Positions 25,840-35,227 of a stretch of DNA of 64,000 bases are shown here, piece after piece; within the stretch, counting starts at the first letter, position 1; each line of letters opens with the position of its first letter. The DNA lies in assembly GCA_021741145.1 (NCBI GenBank), contig JAIOYK010000003.1, positions 1 through 64,000 on the forward strand, read 5' to 3'. Position numbers and translations under genes: made by a program. This DNA is from Rhodospirillum sp. (GTDB taxonomy: Bacteria; Pseudomonadota; Alphaproteobacteria; Rhodospirillales; Rhodospirillaceae). A model generated the notes under the pieces. It was not told the DNA's origin and made no database searches. It saw only the letters and a list, made by a program, of their open reading frames with translations.

Positions 25840-26446
25840 GTGACCGACAGCCTTGATGCCTTGCGCGCCAGGGCGGAAGCCTGCGCGCTTTGCGCCGATC
25901 ACCTGCCCCTGGGGCCGCGGCCCGTCTTGCGTGTTTCGGAGACCGCGCGCATGTTGGTGGTCGGTCAGGCGCCGGGAACCCGGGTCCATGAAACGGGGAT
26001 CCCCTGGAACGACGCCAGCGGCGATCGGTTGCGGGACTGGATGGGTCTGGACCGGGAAACTTTTTACGATGTCTCCCGGGTGGCGATTCTGCCCATGGGG
26101 CTCTGCTATCCCGGGCGGGCCGAGGGGCAAGGGCGGAGGGGATGCCCCGCCCCGCCCGGAATGCGGCCCCCTCTGGCAGCCGCCTTTTCTCGATGCCCTG
26201 CCCCAGGTGGAGACCATTCTTCTGGTCGGGGGGTACGCCCAGGCCTTCCACTTGGGACAGGCCCGCGCGGCCACCATGACCGAAACGGTTCGCCGGTTCG
26301 CCGACTTCGGCCCCCGCCATTTCCCCCTGCCCCACCCAAGTTGGCGAAACACCGCCTGGATGCGCCGGAATCCCTGGTTCGTGGATGAGATCCTGCCTCT
26401 CCTCAAGGAGAGGGTCCGGGACCTTCTGGTTCGTCCCCTCTCCTGA
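25840..26446 (+). pseudogene. uracil-DNA glycosylase family gene broken by a +1 frameshift
   Basis: The first frame (GTG 25840) encodes a uracil-DNA glycosylase N-terminus: CALCADHLPLGPRPVLRVSE, LVVGQAPGTRVHETGIPWND and VSRVAILPMGLCYPG. It then loses sense. The next frame resumes with GDAPPRPECGPLW, ETILLVGGYAQAFHLG and HFPLPHPSWRNTAWMRRNPW, which is the matching C-terminus. Removing one G from GGGG (26124-26127) joins the two as RAEGKGGGDAPPRPEC. So either a real single-base insertion has inactivated the gene or the assembly has a homopolymer error. Both halves keep their conserved motifs, so decay is recent if real. It is coupled to cobB. Confidence 0.85.
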
Positions 26447-26489
26447 CCACGGGTCACTTTGGATCCAATTTCATAAAACCATTTCCAAA

Positions 26490-26523
26490 CCGTCGCCTCA
26501 CCGTCATGGCACCTCCGTATCTT
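26490..26523 (+). promoter_or_regulatory. Pho-box-like promoter of the 5'-nucleotidase gene
   Basis: CCGTCGC (26490-26496), four bases, then CCGTCAT (26501-26507) resembles the PhoB site CTGTCAT-N4-CTGTCAT, matching 10 of 14 positions with the correct 11-base period. A -10-like TATCTT follows ten bases later (26518-26523), the spacing expected when the Pho box replaces the -35. The downstream product fits phosphate scavenging. The match is by eye only. Confidence 0.5.
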
Positions 26524-26552
26524 GCGTTTTTCTATTTTAGAGACAACGCAAG
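26521..26552 (+). other. leader inverted repeat before the 5'-nucleotidase start
   Basis: CTTGCGTT (26521-26528) and AACGCAAG (26545-26552) are perfect 8-bp inverted copies with a 16-base AT-rich loop. The right arm runs into the AAGGAA ribosome-binding site (26550-26555), so folding could reduce translation. The left arm overlaps the proposed -10, so part of it may lie before the transcript start. Confidence 0.45.
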
Positions 26553-26563
26553 GAACCAGATCC

Positions 26564-28540
26564 ATGCCGTTTAAGTCCTTTCTTTCCGCTTCCGTCGCGG
26601 TCGCCGGTTTGGCCACGGCCTTGCCCGCCCTGGCCAGTGACCTGACGGTCCGCCCGGCCACGCCGAACCCGCTGGGTGTGATCGAGGAGTTGTACACCCT
26701 GTCCGGCGAGGTGGTGCCCGGCGAACCCGTGACCCTTGTTCCCGCGGAGGGGACCGCCCTGCCCGCGCGCCAATTGGCCGCCGGGGACAACCGGGGGCTG
26801 ACGATCCTGCATTTCAATGACCTGCACAACTATTTGACGGATCCCCATACCAAGAAGGGCGATACCCACCGCTTCGCTCAGATGGTCAAGATTGCCCGGG
26901 AAACCCGCGCCAAGGCCGGGGAGGATGATATCGTCCTCTTCCTGTCGGCGGGCGACGACCATACCGGTGGTGTCTTTGACGAACTGACGGGCTTTACGCC
27001 GGACAGGTTCACCGTTGATCCCGCCTATCTGGCCTATTCCGTGGCGGGCGTGGATATGACGGTCCTGGGCAACCATGAGTTCGACCGGGGTGGCAAGATG
27101 CTGGCCACCTGGATCAATTCAGCGCCCTATCTGCCCCATGTTTCGGCCAATGTGACCGGATCCCCCGACGTCAGGAACGGCGAACAGTACTTCCCCGCGG
27201 CGATCGCCCTGGTCGACGGATTGCGGATCGGGATCCTGGGCCTGACCACCCAGGAAGACACACGCATCAACACGCCGGAAAATCCGGGCCTCGCCGTGCG
27301 GAGCCCACTGGAGACGGTCAAAGCCCTTCTGCCACCGCTGGCCGAGGCCACGGACGTGGTCATTCTGCTGACCCATTTGGGGTATGGGGCTGGAACGGAT
27401 ACCTCCGGCAAGGCGGGCGCGGCCCGGCGGATTGGCGAGGGCGATAGCGCCGTGGCCGAATTGGCGGGCGCCCTGGTGGAGAGCCCGGTGATCCTCGTCG
27501 GTGGCCATACGCACACCGTTTTGAACGCCGACGGCCTGAAGGAGGGGTTCAACGGTGTTCCCGTGCTCCAGGCCGGGGGGCATGGCAGTCACCTTGGGGA
27601 ATTCGACACGACCGTTTCGGTCACCGATGGCGGCGTGACCCTGGCCGATAGCCGGGCTACCCTCCATGGCGTCAAGAAGTCGGACATCCGAGTCGAGAAA
27701 GGGGACGAGAAATACGCCTCCCTTCAGCGGGACGGCGATTGGGATGTGGCCTTCGAGGATCTGATCATCACGCCGTTGCGCGGTCGCCTGGACCGCGTCC
27801 TCTTGGAGCAAATCGCCACCATCGCCGTGGACGAGAGCCTGTCCACGGACGAGGTCGTCGCGACCCGTTACGTTTCCGAAAGCGCCATCGCCAACTTGAT
27901 GAACGATCTTCTGGTGGCCCGTTCCGCTTCTTTCCCCGACGGGGCGGTGGATATCGCGGGGTTCAACGCGACCGGTCTGGTGAAGGGTATTCCGGTGAGC
28001 GGTCCCCTGACCTTCGCCGATTGGTTCAGCGTGATGCCATTCACCGATTCCGTTCAGATCCTCTCGATGACCGGCGCCGAAATCCAGGACATGCTCGATA
28101 GCAACGCCAAGCGGATCGTTCGGCCCGACGAATTGGGCGAGGTTGATCTGAAGGGCTATGTCAGTCGCGGATTCCTGCATTTCTCCAGCGGGCTGCGCTA
28201 CACCATAGCCCTGGGATCCGACACGGCCTCGGCCCACGCGGTGGATGTCACCGTCAATGGCCAACCCATCGCGGCCGTGAAGGACAAGGCCTTCCGGGTG
28301 GCCTTCGGCAGCTATATCGGCAACGGTGGTTTTACCGAGGCCTGGAATGGCAAGGTGATCACCGCGGGTGTCCCCGGCGAGGTCGTCGGTTATGATCTGA
28401 CCACCCTGCCTAAGCGGGACACGGGCTTTGTGTACCGGAACGAGGTCATTGCCCAAATCCGGGATGCCGGAACGATTACGCCGGACATCGGCGCGCGTCT
28501 GGATGGTCGCCTGAAGGTGGTCTCCAGCGCCGGCGGTTGA
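26564..28540 (+). CDS. periplasmic 5'-nucleotidase / UDP-sugar hydrolase family metallophosphatase
   Basis: The protein (658 aa) has a signal peptide ending PALA. The N-terminal calcineurin-like phosphatase domain (residues ~80-370) shows all metal motifs: LHFNDLHNYL, SAGDDHTGG, LGNHEFDRG, LTHLGYGAG and VGGHTHTVL. The C-terminal 5'-nucleotidase domain (~410-640) contains ESAIANLMNDLLVAR, DIAGFNATGLVKG and MTGAEIQDMLDSN. It should release phosphate from nucleotides or UDP-sugars in the periplasm. It is longer at the N-terminus than the E. coli UshA core because of a ~50-residue segment before the first motif. ATG 26564 follows AAGGAA, and a Pho-box-like promoter lies upstream. Confidence 0.9.
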   Translation: MPFKSFLSASVAVAGLATALPALASDLTVRPATPNPLGVIEELYTLSGEVVPGEPVTLVPAEGTALPARQLAAGDNRGLTILHFNDLHNYLTDPHTKKGDTHRFAQMVKIARETRAKAGEDDIVLFLSAGDDHTGGVFDELTGFTPDRFTVDPAYLAYSVAGVDMTVLGNHEFDRGGKMLATWINSAPYLPHVSANVTGSPDVRNGEQYFPAAIALVDGLRIGILGLTTQEDTRINTPENPGLAVRSPLETVKALLPPLAEATDVVILLTHLGYGAGTDTSGKAGAARRIGEGDSAVAELAGALVESPVILVGGHTHTVLNADGLKEGFNGVPVLQAGGHGSHLGEFDTTVSVTDGGVTLADSRATLHGVKKSDIRVEKGDEKYASLQRDGDWDVAFEDLIITPLRGRLDRVLLEQIATIAVDESLSTDEVVATRYVSESAIANLMNDLLVARSASFPDGAVDIAGFNATGLVKGIPVSGPLTFADWFSVMPFTDSVQILSMTGAEIQDMLDSNAKRIVRPDELGEVDLKGYVSRGFLHFSSGLRYTIALGSDTASAHAVDVTVNGQPIAAVKDKAFRVAFGSYIGNGGFTEAWNGKVITAGVPGEVVGYDLTTLPKRDTGFVYRNEVIAQIRDAGTITPDIGARLDGRLKVVSSAGG

Positions 28541-28569
28541 TTTCTGGGCTCGGTGCGGGCCTTGAACCG

Positions 28570-28602
28570 CCCCGGGCCGATCTGGCTCGGGGTGGCTTTT
28601 TT
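28570..28602 (+). terminator. terminator after the 5'-nucleotidase gene
   Basis: CCCCGGGCC (28570-28578) and GGCTCGGGG (28584-28592) form a 9-bp stem with one G-T pair and a five-base loop. TGGCTTTTTT follows. The minus-strand LysR gene converges and ends at 28613. Confidence 0.85.
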
Positions 28603-28612
28603 CGTTTTGTTA

Positions 28613-29494
28613 TCAAAAAGACAGCAAGCCCTTTCGGATTAGGGTCGCCAGACGGCCCATGGCCGGGTCCGGCTGATCGGCGCCGCGAAGCAGACGGAGG
28701 GACAAGGTCCCGTCCAGGGGGGTCGGGATCCGCTCCCCTTCCAGGACTTCCACCCCGGTCGGGAGACCTCGATTGGTCCGAAGGGTGATCCCCAGACCCG
28801 CTCGAACCCCCGCCCAAAGGCTGTCGAGGCCGGAGCCCACGAGGGCTACCCGCCAGGGAATTCCGGCACGGTCAAGGCTGTCCTCCGCCAGGGAACGGAA
28901 CGCGCAAGGGGGATCGAAGAGGACCAGGGGAAGGCAATCTCTCCGCGGGTCTTCACCCCCCAAGGGTCCGATCCAGCGGAGGGGAATCCGATCCAGGGTT
29001 TCGGTCCAGGGCCAGACATCCGATTGGCCCTTGCCTTCCTCTCCCCAGACCAGGGCGAGGTCGAGTCGGTTTTCGGCCATGGCTCGGGAGAGGACGGCGT
29101 TTCGGTCAACGCGGACCTCCAGGCGGACCCTGGGGTGGGTCCGTGCGAAGCGGCCCAGGACGTCGGGCAGGAGATCGGCGCTGAAATCCTGCTGGATCCC
29201 AAGACGAACCCGTCCCTCCAGGTCGCCGCTTCCCAAGGCCAAGGCGGCTTCGTCGTTGAGTGCCAGAAGGCGCCGCGCATACCCCAAGAGGGTTTCTCCC
29301 GCGTCCGTGGGCACAAGAACGCGGCCCTGCTTGCGAACCAGGGGGTGGCCGACCTGGAGTTCCAGCTTGTGCAATTGGGCGCTGACGGCGGAAGTGGAAC
29401 GCCCCAGCCTGTCCGCGGCTTGGGAAAAGCTTCCAAGATCCAGGCCGGTGACGAACCCCCGCAGGGCATCAAGGTCGTAGGTTTTTCGTCTCAC
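28613..29494 (-). CDS. LysR family transcriptional regulator
   Basis: The 293-aa protein has an N-terminal winged HTH (LDALRGFVTGLDLGSFSQAA, DRLGRSTSAVSAQLHKLELQ) and a periplasmic-binding-like effector domain from about residue 90. It is divergent from a DUF4865 gene, with two near-identical inverted-repeat sites in the 109-base intergenic region. It therefore most likely controls that gene and itself, as is usual for the family. LysR-DUF4865 pairs occur in other proteobacteria. The effector is unknown. Confidence 0.92.
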   Translation of the reverse strand: MRRKTYDLDALRGFVTGLDLGSFSQAADRLGRSTSAVSAQLHKLELQVGHPLVRKQGRVLVPTDAGETLLGYARRLLALNDEAALALGSGDLEGRVRLGIQQDFSADLLPDVLGRFARTHPRVRLEVRVDRNAVLSRAMAENRLDLALVWGEEGKGQSDVWPWTETLDRIPLRWIGPLGGEDPRRDCLPLVLFDPPCAFRSLAEDSLDRAGIPWRVALVGSGLDSLWAGVRAGLGITLRTNRGLPTGVEVLEGERIPTPLDGTLSLRLLRGADQPDPAMGRLATLIRKGLLSF

Positions 29495-29500
29495 AATCGG

Positions 29501-29552
29501 AATATTCCTGAAATACGGGAATATGAATCAAAAACTTCCTGATATTCAGGAT
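29501..29552. promoter_or_regulatory. two matching LysR-type operator sites 31 bp apart
   Basis: TTCCTGAAATACGGGAA (29505-29521) and TTCCTGATATTCAGGAT (29536-29552) share 13 of 17 bases and are both inverted repeats. The first extends to ATATTCC-N9-GGAATAT, and the second contains the perfect palindrome CCTGATATTCAGG. Their starts are 31 bases apart, close to three DNA turns, so a LysR tetramer could bind both on one face. They lie between the divergent LysR and DUF4865 genes. Confidence 0.65.
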
Positions 29553-29603
29553 AGAAGGTTTGGACCATGCTGTCGATCCCTCGATCTTGGATTGGAGCGA
29601 TCC

Positions 29604-30194
29604 ATGTACGCCATGCACTACGATATCCCTCTTCCCGCCGACCATGACATGGGGGCCATCCGCGCCCGGGTGGCGGAGAAGGGTCCCCTTCTCGACGAAC
29701 TGCCCGGTTTGGGGATCAAGGCTTATTTGATCCGGGAGCGGGGGGTGGATGGATCACCAGTGAACCAATATGCGCCCTTCTACCTGTGGCGGGATAGTGC
29801 CGGGATGGGCCGTTTCCTCTGGGGTGGGGGCGGGTTTGGCGCCATTGTCGATTCCTTCGGGCGTCCTCCCGTCTCCCATTGGACCGGCGCCCGTTTCGTC
29901 GCCGGATCAGCCCAGGAAGAGCGCGCCGTTTCGGCGGTTCGCGCCATCGACTCCCTGTCTCCGGATGGCGATCCCAAGCCCTTCGTTCGGGATGCCCAAT
30001 CCCAGATCATGGAGACCATCGACTGTCCGGGCTTGATGGCGGCGGCCCTCGCCGTCGACCCTTCGAATTGGCGTCTGCTTCGGTTTTCCCTTTGGGCTGG
30101 GGAAGCGCCCGAGGACTTGGAGGGGACTCGATACCGGGTTCTTCATCTGTCCCGTCCCGGCTTCAACAGCTTGAAAAATCGAGAAGAAACATAG
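29604..30194 (+). CDS. DUF4865 family protein
   Basis: The 196-aa protein matches the DUF4865 family, whose function is not known. It starts YAMHYDIPLPADHDMGAIRA and continues with YLIRERGVDGSPVNQYAPFY and FLWGGGGFGAIVDSFGRPPV, which look like an antibiotic-biosynthesis-monooxygenase-type (dimeric alpha/beta barrel) repeat. ATG 29604 has a TTGGAG SD. Divergence from a LysR regulator and paired operator sites indicate control by an unknown small molecule. It appears to be monocistronic. Confidence 0.8.
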   Translation: MYAMHYDIPLPADHDMGAIRARVAEKGPLLDELPGLGIKAYLIRERGVDGSPVNQYAPFYLWRDSAGMGRFLWGGGGFGAIVDSFGRPPVSHWTGARFVAGSAQEERAVSAVRAIDSLSPDGDPKPFVRDAQSQIMETIDCPGLMAAALAVDPSNWRLLRFSLWAGEAPEDLEGTRYRVLHLSRPGFNSLKNREET

Positions 30195-30576
30195 TGTCCT
30201 CGGATCCATCCGTTTTCCCTCGACACGAAATAGGGGGACCATCCTTGATCCTTGGGTAAGGTCTCCAAGAAGAAGATGTCATCCCGTTTGGGGCGGATGG
30301 AACGAGAAAGGATCGACGATGGCCGGTGGGTCGCAGACCCGGACGCGGCCATGCAGGGCAAATCCGCCGTGGACAGTCTCCCCTTTCCGTCTCGGGTGAT
30401 GGACTGGAGTCAAGCGGCTCGGGGAATTCCCGAAGTCCATTCGGGGATAAGGCGTTCAAAAGCCCGCGTGGTTGGAATCCAATACTTCGAACCACGAGGG
30501 ATGGACCTGGGCGCGGTCAATCGTGTTAATTTGCGCCTCCCGCCCTGGTCCCACCCTCCGAGCCGATAGGTCAACC
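30195..30576. other. intergenic region upstream of mutS, no convincing gene
   Basis: About 380 bases separate the DUF4865 gene from mutS. A 105-codon open frame (30252-30569) exists, but it has no clear SD, shows no recognisable domain and is of mixed composition, so I do not call it. CGTGGTT (30467-30473) and AACCACG (30490-30496) form a 7-bp inverted repeat about 80 bases before mutS. Confidence 0.4.
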
Positions 30577-33339
30577 GTGTCAGCCGAGTCCCCAGAAACC
30601 GCCCCGGATCCTGGCCCGGATCCCGGCCCGGACGTCGACATCCCCGCGGATGCCACCCCGATGATGGCCCAATATCTTTCCATCAAGGGGGCCTATCCCG
30701 ACAGTCTGCTGTTTTATCGGATGGGGGATTTTTACGAGCTGTTCTTCGAGGACGCGGTGAAAGCCTCGGAAACCTTGGATATCGCCCTGACCAAACGGGG
30801 CAAGCATTCGGGCGATGACATCCCCATGTGCGGGGTCCCGATCCATTCCCACGAGGCCTACCTCTCCCGCCTGATCCGCGCCGGTCACAAGGTCGCCATT
30901 TGCGAACAGATGGAGGATCCCACCGAGGCCCGGAAGCAACGGGGCTACAAGGCCGTGGTCAAGCGGGAGGTGGTGCGCCTCGTCACGTCTGGAACGATCA
31001 CCGAGGATGAGTTGCTCGATGCCCGTTCCCATAACTATCTGGCGTCTCTGACCCGTCTGCGGGACGCCGCCGCCTTGGCTTGGGTCGATGTGTCCACCGG
31101 CGAACTCTATTCCCAACCCTTGGACGAAGGCAATATCGCCCCGACGCTCGCCCGTCTCTCCCCCGGCGAAGTAATCCTGTCGGAAAAGCTGATTCAGGAC
31201 CCGGCCCTGTTCGAGGTTTTCGGCCCCCATAAGGCCCGCCTGAGCCCCCTTCCCTCCAGCCGTTTCGATAGCGAGAATGCCCGCAAGCGGGTGGAAGATC
31301 TGTTTGGGGTGAAGGCTCTGGACGGGTTCGGTGGCTTTTCCCGGGCGGAAGTGGCGGCCATTGGGTCGTTGATCGATTACATGGAACTGACCCAGGTGGG
31401 GCGCTTGCCCCGCCTGTCTCCACCGCGCCGCCTCTCCCGGGGGGCGCGGATGGAAATCGACGCGGCCACGCGCCGGAACCTGGAGCTGACCGAGACCCTG
31501 ACCGGGGGCCGCAAGGGTAGTCTCTTGTCCCAGGTGGACCGGACGGTGACCGGCGCGGGGGCGCGTCTGTTGGGGGACCGTCTCGCCGCGCCCTTGACGG
31601 ATCCGGCCGAGATCAGCGAACGCCTGGACGCCGTGGGATTCCTCGTGAATTCGGAACGGACCCGGGGAGAGGTGCGCGCCCAGTTGAAGGGATGCCCGGA
31701 CATGGCGCGGGCGTTGTCCCGCCTGTCCCTGGACCGAGGCGGCCCTCGGGATCTGGCCGCGGTGCGCGAGGCGCTGGTCCGGGTGCCAACCATCCGCGTT
31801 CTGGTCCGTGATGCCGCGGGGGGCGCCTCTCTCCAGGAGTTGGCCCGCGAGTTGGAGAGCGCCCTGGTCGACCTGGGCCAACATGATGGGCTGGTGGATT
31901 TGCTCGACCGGGCCTTGGCCGAGGATCTGCCCCTGCTCACCCGCGATGGGGGATTCATCCGCTCCGGTTTCCATGCCGCCCTGGATGAATTGCGGGGTCT
32001 ACGCGACGAAAGCCGTCGTCTGATCGCCAATCTGCAATCCCGTTACGCCCAGGAAACGGGAATCCAGGCCCTGAAGGTCAAGCATAACAACGTGCTGGGC
32101 TATTTCATCGAGGTCCCCGCGGGACGGGCGGACAAAATGATGACCGCCAAGGGCGCGGGTGACGGGGAGGCCAACCCCTTCATGCACCGCCAGACGCTGG
32201 CCAATCAGGTGCGTTTTACCACCGTTGATCTGTCCGAATTGGAGGACAAGATCCGCGGCGCCGCCGACAAGGCGCTTGCCTTGGAACAAAGTCTTTTCGC
32301 CGATCTGCGCCGGGAAATCCTCGCTCGGGCCGGGGACATCGCCCGGGCCGCCGCGGGCCTGGCCCAACTGGACGTCTGCCAGGGACTGGCCGATCTGGCC
32401 GCCGACCTGCGCTATACCCGGCCGGAAATCACCGCCGGGTTGGACTTCACGATCAAGGGCGGGCGCCATCCCGTGGTGGAAGCCGCCCTTGCCGCGGAGG
32501 GGGGGGAAGCCTTCGTCGCCAACGACTGCGACCTTGAAGCCCACCAGCGGCTCTGGCTGCTGACCGGACCAAACATGGCCGGTAAGTCCACCTTTCTGCG
32601 CCAAAACGCCCTGATCGCCGTGCTCGCCCAGATGGGATCCTTCGTCCCCGCGGACAGCGCGCGAATCGGCGTGGTGGACCGCTTGTTTTCCCGGGTTGGC
32701 GCCGCGGATGATCTGGCCCGGGGTCGCTCGACCTTCATGGTGGAAATGGTCGAGACCGCGGCCATCCTCAATCAGGCCACGGAGCGTTCGCTGGTCATCC
32801 TGGACGAAATCGGACGGGGAACGGCCACCTACGATGGCCTGTCCATCGCCTGGGCGACGGTGGAAAACCTGCACGACGTTACTCGGTGCCGAGCCCTATT
32901 CGCCACCCATTACCACGAGTTGACGGCGCTCAGGTCCCGCCTGGACCACCTGTCCTGTCACACCATGCGCATCAAGGAATGGAAGGACCAAGTGGTCTTC
33001 CTGCACGAGGTGGGACCGGGCGCGGCGGACCGCTCCTACGGGATCCATGTGGCGCGTCTCGCGGGTCTGCCGCCCCAAGTCATCGCCCGGGCCCAGGAAG
33101 TCCTCGACCTCTTGGAGAAGGGGGACCAATCCAGCGCGGCGACTCGGCTGGCCGATGACTTGCCCCTCTTCGCCGCGGCGCGGCCCAAGTCGGGCACGGG
33201 CACCGGCGGAACGCCAAGGGATCCCCATCCCCTGGAAGAGGCTCTGAAGGCGGTCAAACCGGATGACATGAGTCCAAGGGAAGCCCTGGACACCCTCTAT
33301 CGGCTGAAGGGGATGGCCAGGGAGCCCACTTCGTCTTAA
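30577..33339 (+). CDS. mutS: DNA mismatch repair protein MutS
   Basis: MutS (920 aa from GTG 30577) recognises mismatches and recruits MutL. The Phe-x-Glu mismatch-reading motif is in [12 protein letters not shown] near residues 49-60. The connector and lever domains follow. The ABC-type ATPase has Walker [14 protein letters not shown] (near 661), the signature region [14 protein letters not shown] and Walker [17 protein letters not shown]. The helix-turn-helix dimer region ends near 860, and a short acidic tail follows. An ATG at 30661 is a later possible start, but MutS proteins of this group usually have a short extension before PMMAQYL. No neighbour shares its pathway. Confidence 0.96.
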   Translation: MSAESPETAPDPGPDPGPDVDIPADATPMMAQYLSIKGAYPDSLLFYRMGDFYELFFEDAVKASETLDIALTKRGKHSGDDIPMCGVPIHSHEAYLSRLIRAGHKVAICEQMEDPTEARKQRGYKAVVKREVVRLVTSGTITEDELLDARSHNYLASLTRLRDAAALAWVDVSTGELYSQPLDEGNIAPTLARLSPGEVILSEKLIQDPALFEVFGPHKARLSPLPSSRFDSENARKRVEDLFGVKALDGFGGFSRAEVAAIGSLIDYMELTQVGRLPRLSPPRRLSRGARMEIDAATRRNLELTETLTGGRKGSLLSQVDRTVTGAGARLLGDRLAAPLTDPAEISERLDAVGFLVNSERTRGEVRAQLKGCPDMARALSRLSLDRGGPRDLAAVREALVRVPTIRVLVRDAAGGASLQELARELESALVDLGQHDGLVDLLDRALAEDLPLLTRDGGFIRSGFHAALDELRGLRDESRRLIANLQSRYAQETGIQALKVKHNNVLGYFIEVPAGRADKMMTAKGAGDGEANPFMHRQTLANQVRFTTVDLSELEDKIRGAADKALALEQSLFADLRREILARAGDIARAAAGLAQLDVCQGLADLAADLRYTRPEITAGLDFTIKGGRHPVVEAALAAEGGEAFVANDCDLEAHQRLWLLTGPNMAGKSTFLRQNALIAVLAQMGSFVPADSARIGVVDRLFSRVGAADDLARGRSTFMVEMVETAAILNQATERSLVILDEIGRGTATYDGLSIAWATVENLHDVTRCRALFATHYHELTALRSRLDHLSCHTMRIKEWKDQVVFLHEVGPGAADRSYGIHVARLAGLPPQVIARAQEVLDLLEKGDQSSAATRLADDLPLFAAARPKSGTGTGGTPRDPHPLEEALKAVKPDDMSPREALDTLYRLKGMAREPTSS

Positions 33340-33436
33340 GGGACGAGGCTTTCCGCTTTTCATTAATATGTTTATAAATAGAAGGCAACGAATGGCACGG
33401 GTTGAACCCGCGCCCTGAACACGGGGAGAGTGACCA

Positions 33437-34195
33437 ATGACCCTTGCGACCGCCCCCATGGATGAGACCGAGAGGGCCTTACGGACCGATTTGGCCGCCT
33501 GCTATCGGGTTTTCCATCTGCTTGGCTGGACCGAGCTGATTTACAATCACATCACCCTGCGCCTACCTGGGCCGGATCGACATTTTCTAATCAATCCCTT
33601 CGGCCTGCACTATTCGGAGGTCACGGCGTCCAATTTGGTGAAGATCGATCTGGAGGGAAAAATCGTCTCCCCCTCAACTCACCCGGTGAATCCGGCGGGG
33701 TTCACCCTGCATTCGGCCATCCACGCCGGGGTCGCGGGCGCCCATTGCGTCATGCATACCCATACCAACGCCGGGTCCGCCGTGGCCTGTAGCGCCCAGG
33801 GATTGTCCTGGGACAATTTTTATTCGGCCCAACTCCATGGCCGGGTCTCCACCCATGATTTCGAGGGGATCACGGTCCACGCCGAGGAAGGTCCCCGAGT
33901 CGTAAACTCAATAGACGGTCGAAACGTTCTGATTCTGCGCAATCATGGCCTGTTAACCTGGGGGGCGACGATCGAGGAGGCTTTCGCCTATCTGTGGACG
34001 GCCCAAAGGGCCTGTGAGATCCAAGTGATGGGCGCCGCCCTGGGGCCGACCCGACCGATTCCGGAGCCGGTTCTGGAAAAATGCGCCCGGGATGCGCTCC
34101 AGTTCGATCCGAAATATGGGTCGGGACGGGATGGCTTTGACGCCATGGTCCGGCTGGTCGATTCCATCGACTCGGCCTATCGAGATCTGGATTGA
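33437..34195 (+). CDS. class II aldolase/adducin family protein
   Basis: This 252-aa protein has the class II aldolase fold, a Zn enzyme acting on sugar phosphates or related hydroxy acids. Metal-binding histidines are visible in CVMHTHTNAGSAV and ILRNHGLLTWG. The N-terminal substrate region is YRVFHLLGWTELIYNHITLR, close to members sometimes annotated as fucA/araD-like proteins of unknown substrate. The SD is GGGGAG. A PanE-like reductase follows 27 bases later, so the two may form an oxidation/aldol pathway. The substrate cannot be predicted. Confidence 0.88.
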   Translation: MTLATAPMDETERALRTDLAACYRVFHLLGWTELIYNHITLRLPGPDRHFLINPFGLHYSEVTASNLVKIDLEGKIVSPSTHPVNPAGFTLHSAIHAGVAGAHCVMHTHTNAGSAVACSAQGLSWDNFYSAQLHGRVSTHDFEGITVHAEEGPRVVNSIDGRNVLILRNHGLLTWGATIEEAFAYLWTAQRACEIQVMGAALGPTRPIPEPVLEKCARDALQFDPKYGSGRDGFDAMVRLVDSIDSAYRDLD

Positions 34196-34222
34196 ACCCT
34201 AGGCGGAAGGGAAAAAGCGCGC

Positions 34223-35224
34223 GTGAGGATTTGTGTTTATGGATTGGGGGCGATCGGTGGCCTCCTGGCGGCGCGCCTGGCTATCGCGGGACATGCGGTT
34301 TCCGCCGTCGCCCGGGGCGCGACCCTGGCCGCCGTCCGGCGGCGGGGCATGGTCCTGGTGGAGTCTCGACCCGACGGCGGGGACAGACGAACCAAGGTTC
34401 CCGTGATGACCGCGGAACGGTTGGAGGATCTTGGGCCCCAGGATTTGGTGATCCTGTCCATTAAAAGCACCGCCTTGGGGGAGGTGGCTCCCTTACTGGG
34501 CGCGGCGCTCGGCCCAGAAACGACCGTCCTATCGACCATGAACGGGATCCCCTGGTGGTTTTTCCATGGCCTTTCCGGTGCCTCCTTTGGGGGAGTATTA
34601 GAGACGGTCGATCCCGGCGGCGCGGTGACTCGGGCCTTGGATCCTATCCGCGTACTGGGCTGCGTGACCCATCTGGCCGCGACGGCGCCGGAGCCGGGTG
34701 TGGCGCGATGGGCGGCGGGCCAGGGATTGTTTGTCGGTGAACCCGCCGGGGGCACCGAGACGCCAAGGGTCAGGGCGACTGTCGCCGCCTTGACCGAGGC
34801 CGGATTCGACGTCACCGCGGTCGACTCGATCCAACGGGAGATTTGGCTGAAACTCTGGGGCAATATGACAATGAACCCGGTTTCTGCCCTGACCGGGGCC
34901 ACCTGTGACCGGATTCTGGATGATCCTCTGCTGAGGGGATTCCTCTCCCGTTGCATGGTCGAGGCCGCCGAGGTCGGAGGGCGAATCGGTCTTCCCATCG
35001 ACTTGGATCCGGAAGGACGCCACGCCATGACCCGGCAATTGGGGGCCTTTCGGACGTCCATGCTCCAGGATGCCGACGCGGGAAAGCCCCTGGAACTGGA
35101 CGCCTTGGTGGCCGCGGTTCGGGAAATCGCGGGACGAGTCGGGGTGGAGACGCCTAATATCGACGCCCTATTTGGCATGGCCCGGGTCCAGGCCCGGACC
35201 CGTGGTCTCTATCCGGAGACCTGA
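34223..35224 (+). CDS. ketopantoate reductase (PanE/ApbA) family protein
   Basis: The 333-aa protein has an NADPH-binding Rossmann motif at its start (RICVYGLGAIGGLLAARLA) and the PanE C-terminal helical domain. Conserved catalytic residues are in LSIKSTALGEV and IWLKLWGNMTMNPVSALTG (Lys near residue 211, Asn near 215). True PanE makes pantoate, but the family contains many 2-hydroxyacid reductases, and the pairing with an aldolase suggests another substrate. It starts with GTG 34223 and has no strong SD. An SDR remnant follows three bases after its stop. Confidence 0.82.
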   Translation: MRICVYGLGAIGGLLAARLAIAGHAVSAVARGATLAAVRRRGMVLVESRPDGGDRRTKVPVMTAERLEDLGPQDLVILSIKSTALGEVAPLLGAALGPETTVLSTMNGIPWWFFHGLSGASFGGVLETVDPGGAVTRALDPIRVLGCVTHLAATAPEPGVARWAAGQGLFVGEPAGGTETPRVRATVAALTEAGFDVTAVDSIQREIWLKLWGNMTMNPVSALTGATCDRILDDPLLRGFLSRCMVEAAEVGGRIGLPIDLDPEGRHAMTRQLGAFRTSMLQDADAGKPLELDALVAAVREIAGRVGVETPNIDALFGMARVQARTRGLYPET

Positions 35225-35227
35225 CCC

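Noticed and set aside
30252-30569. A 105-codon frame before mutS
   Set aside because: No SD, no recognisable domain and mixed composition. It could be a small gene but I cannot support it.
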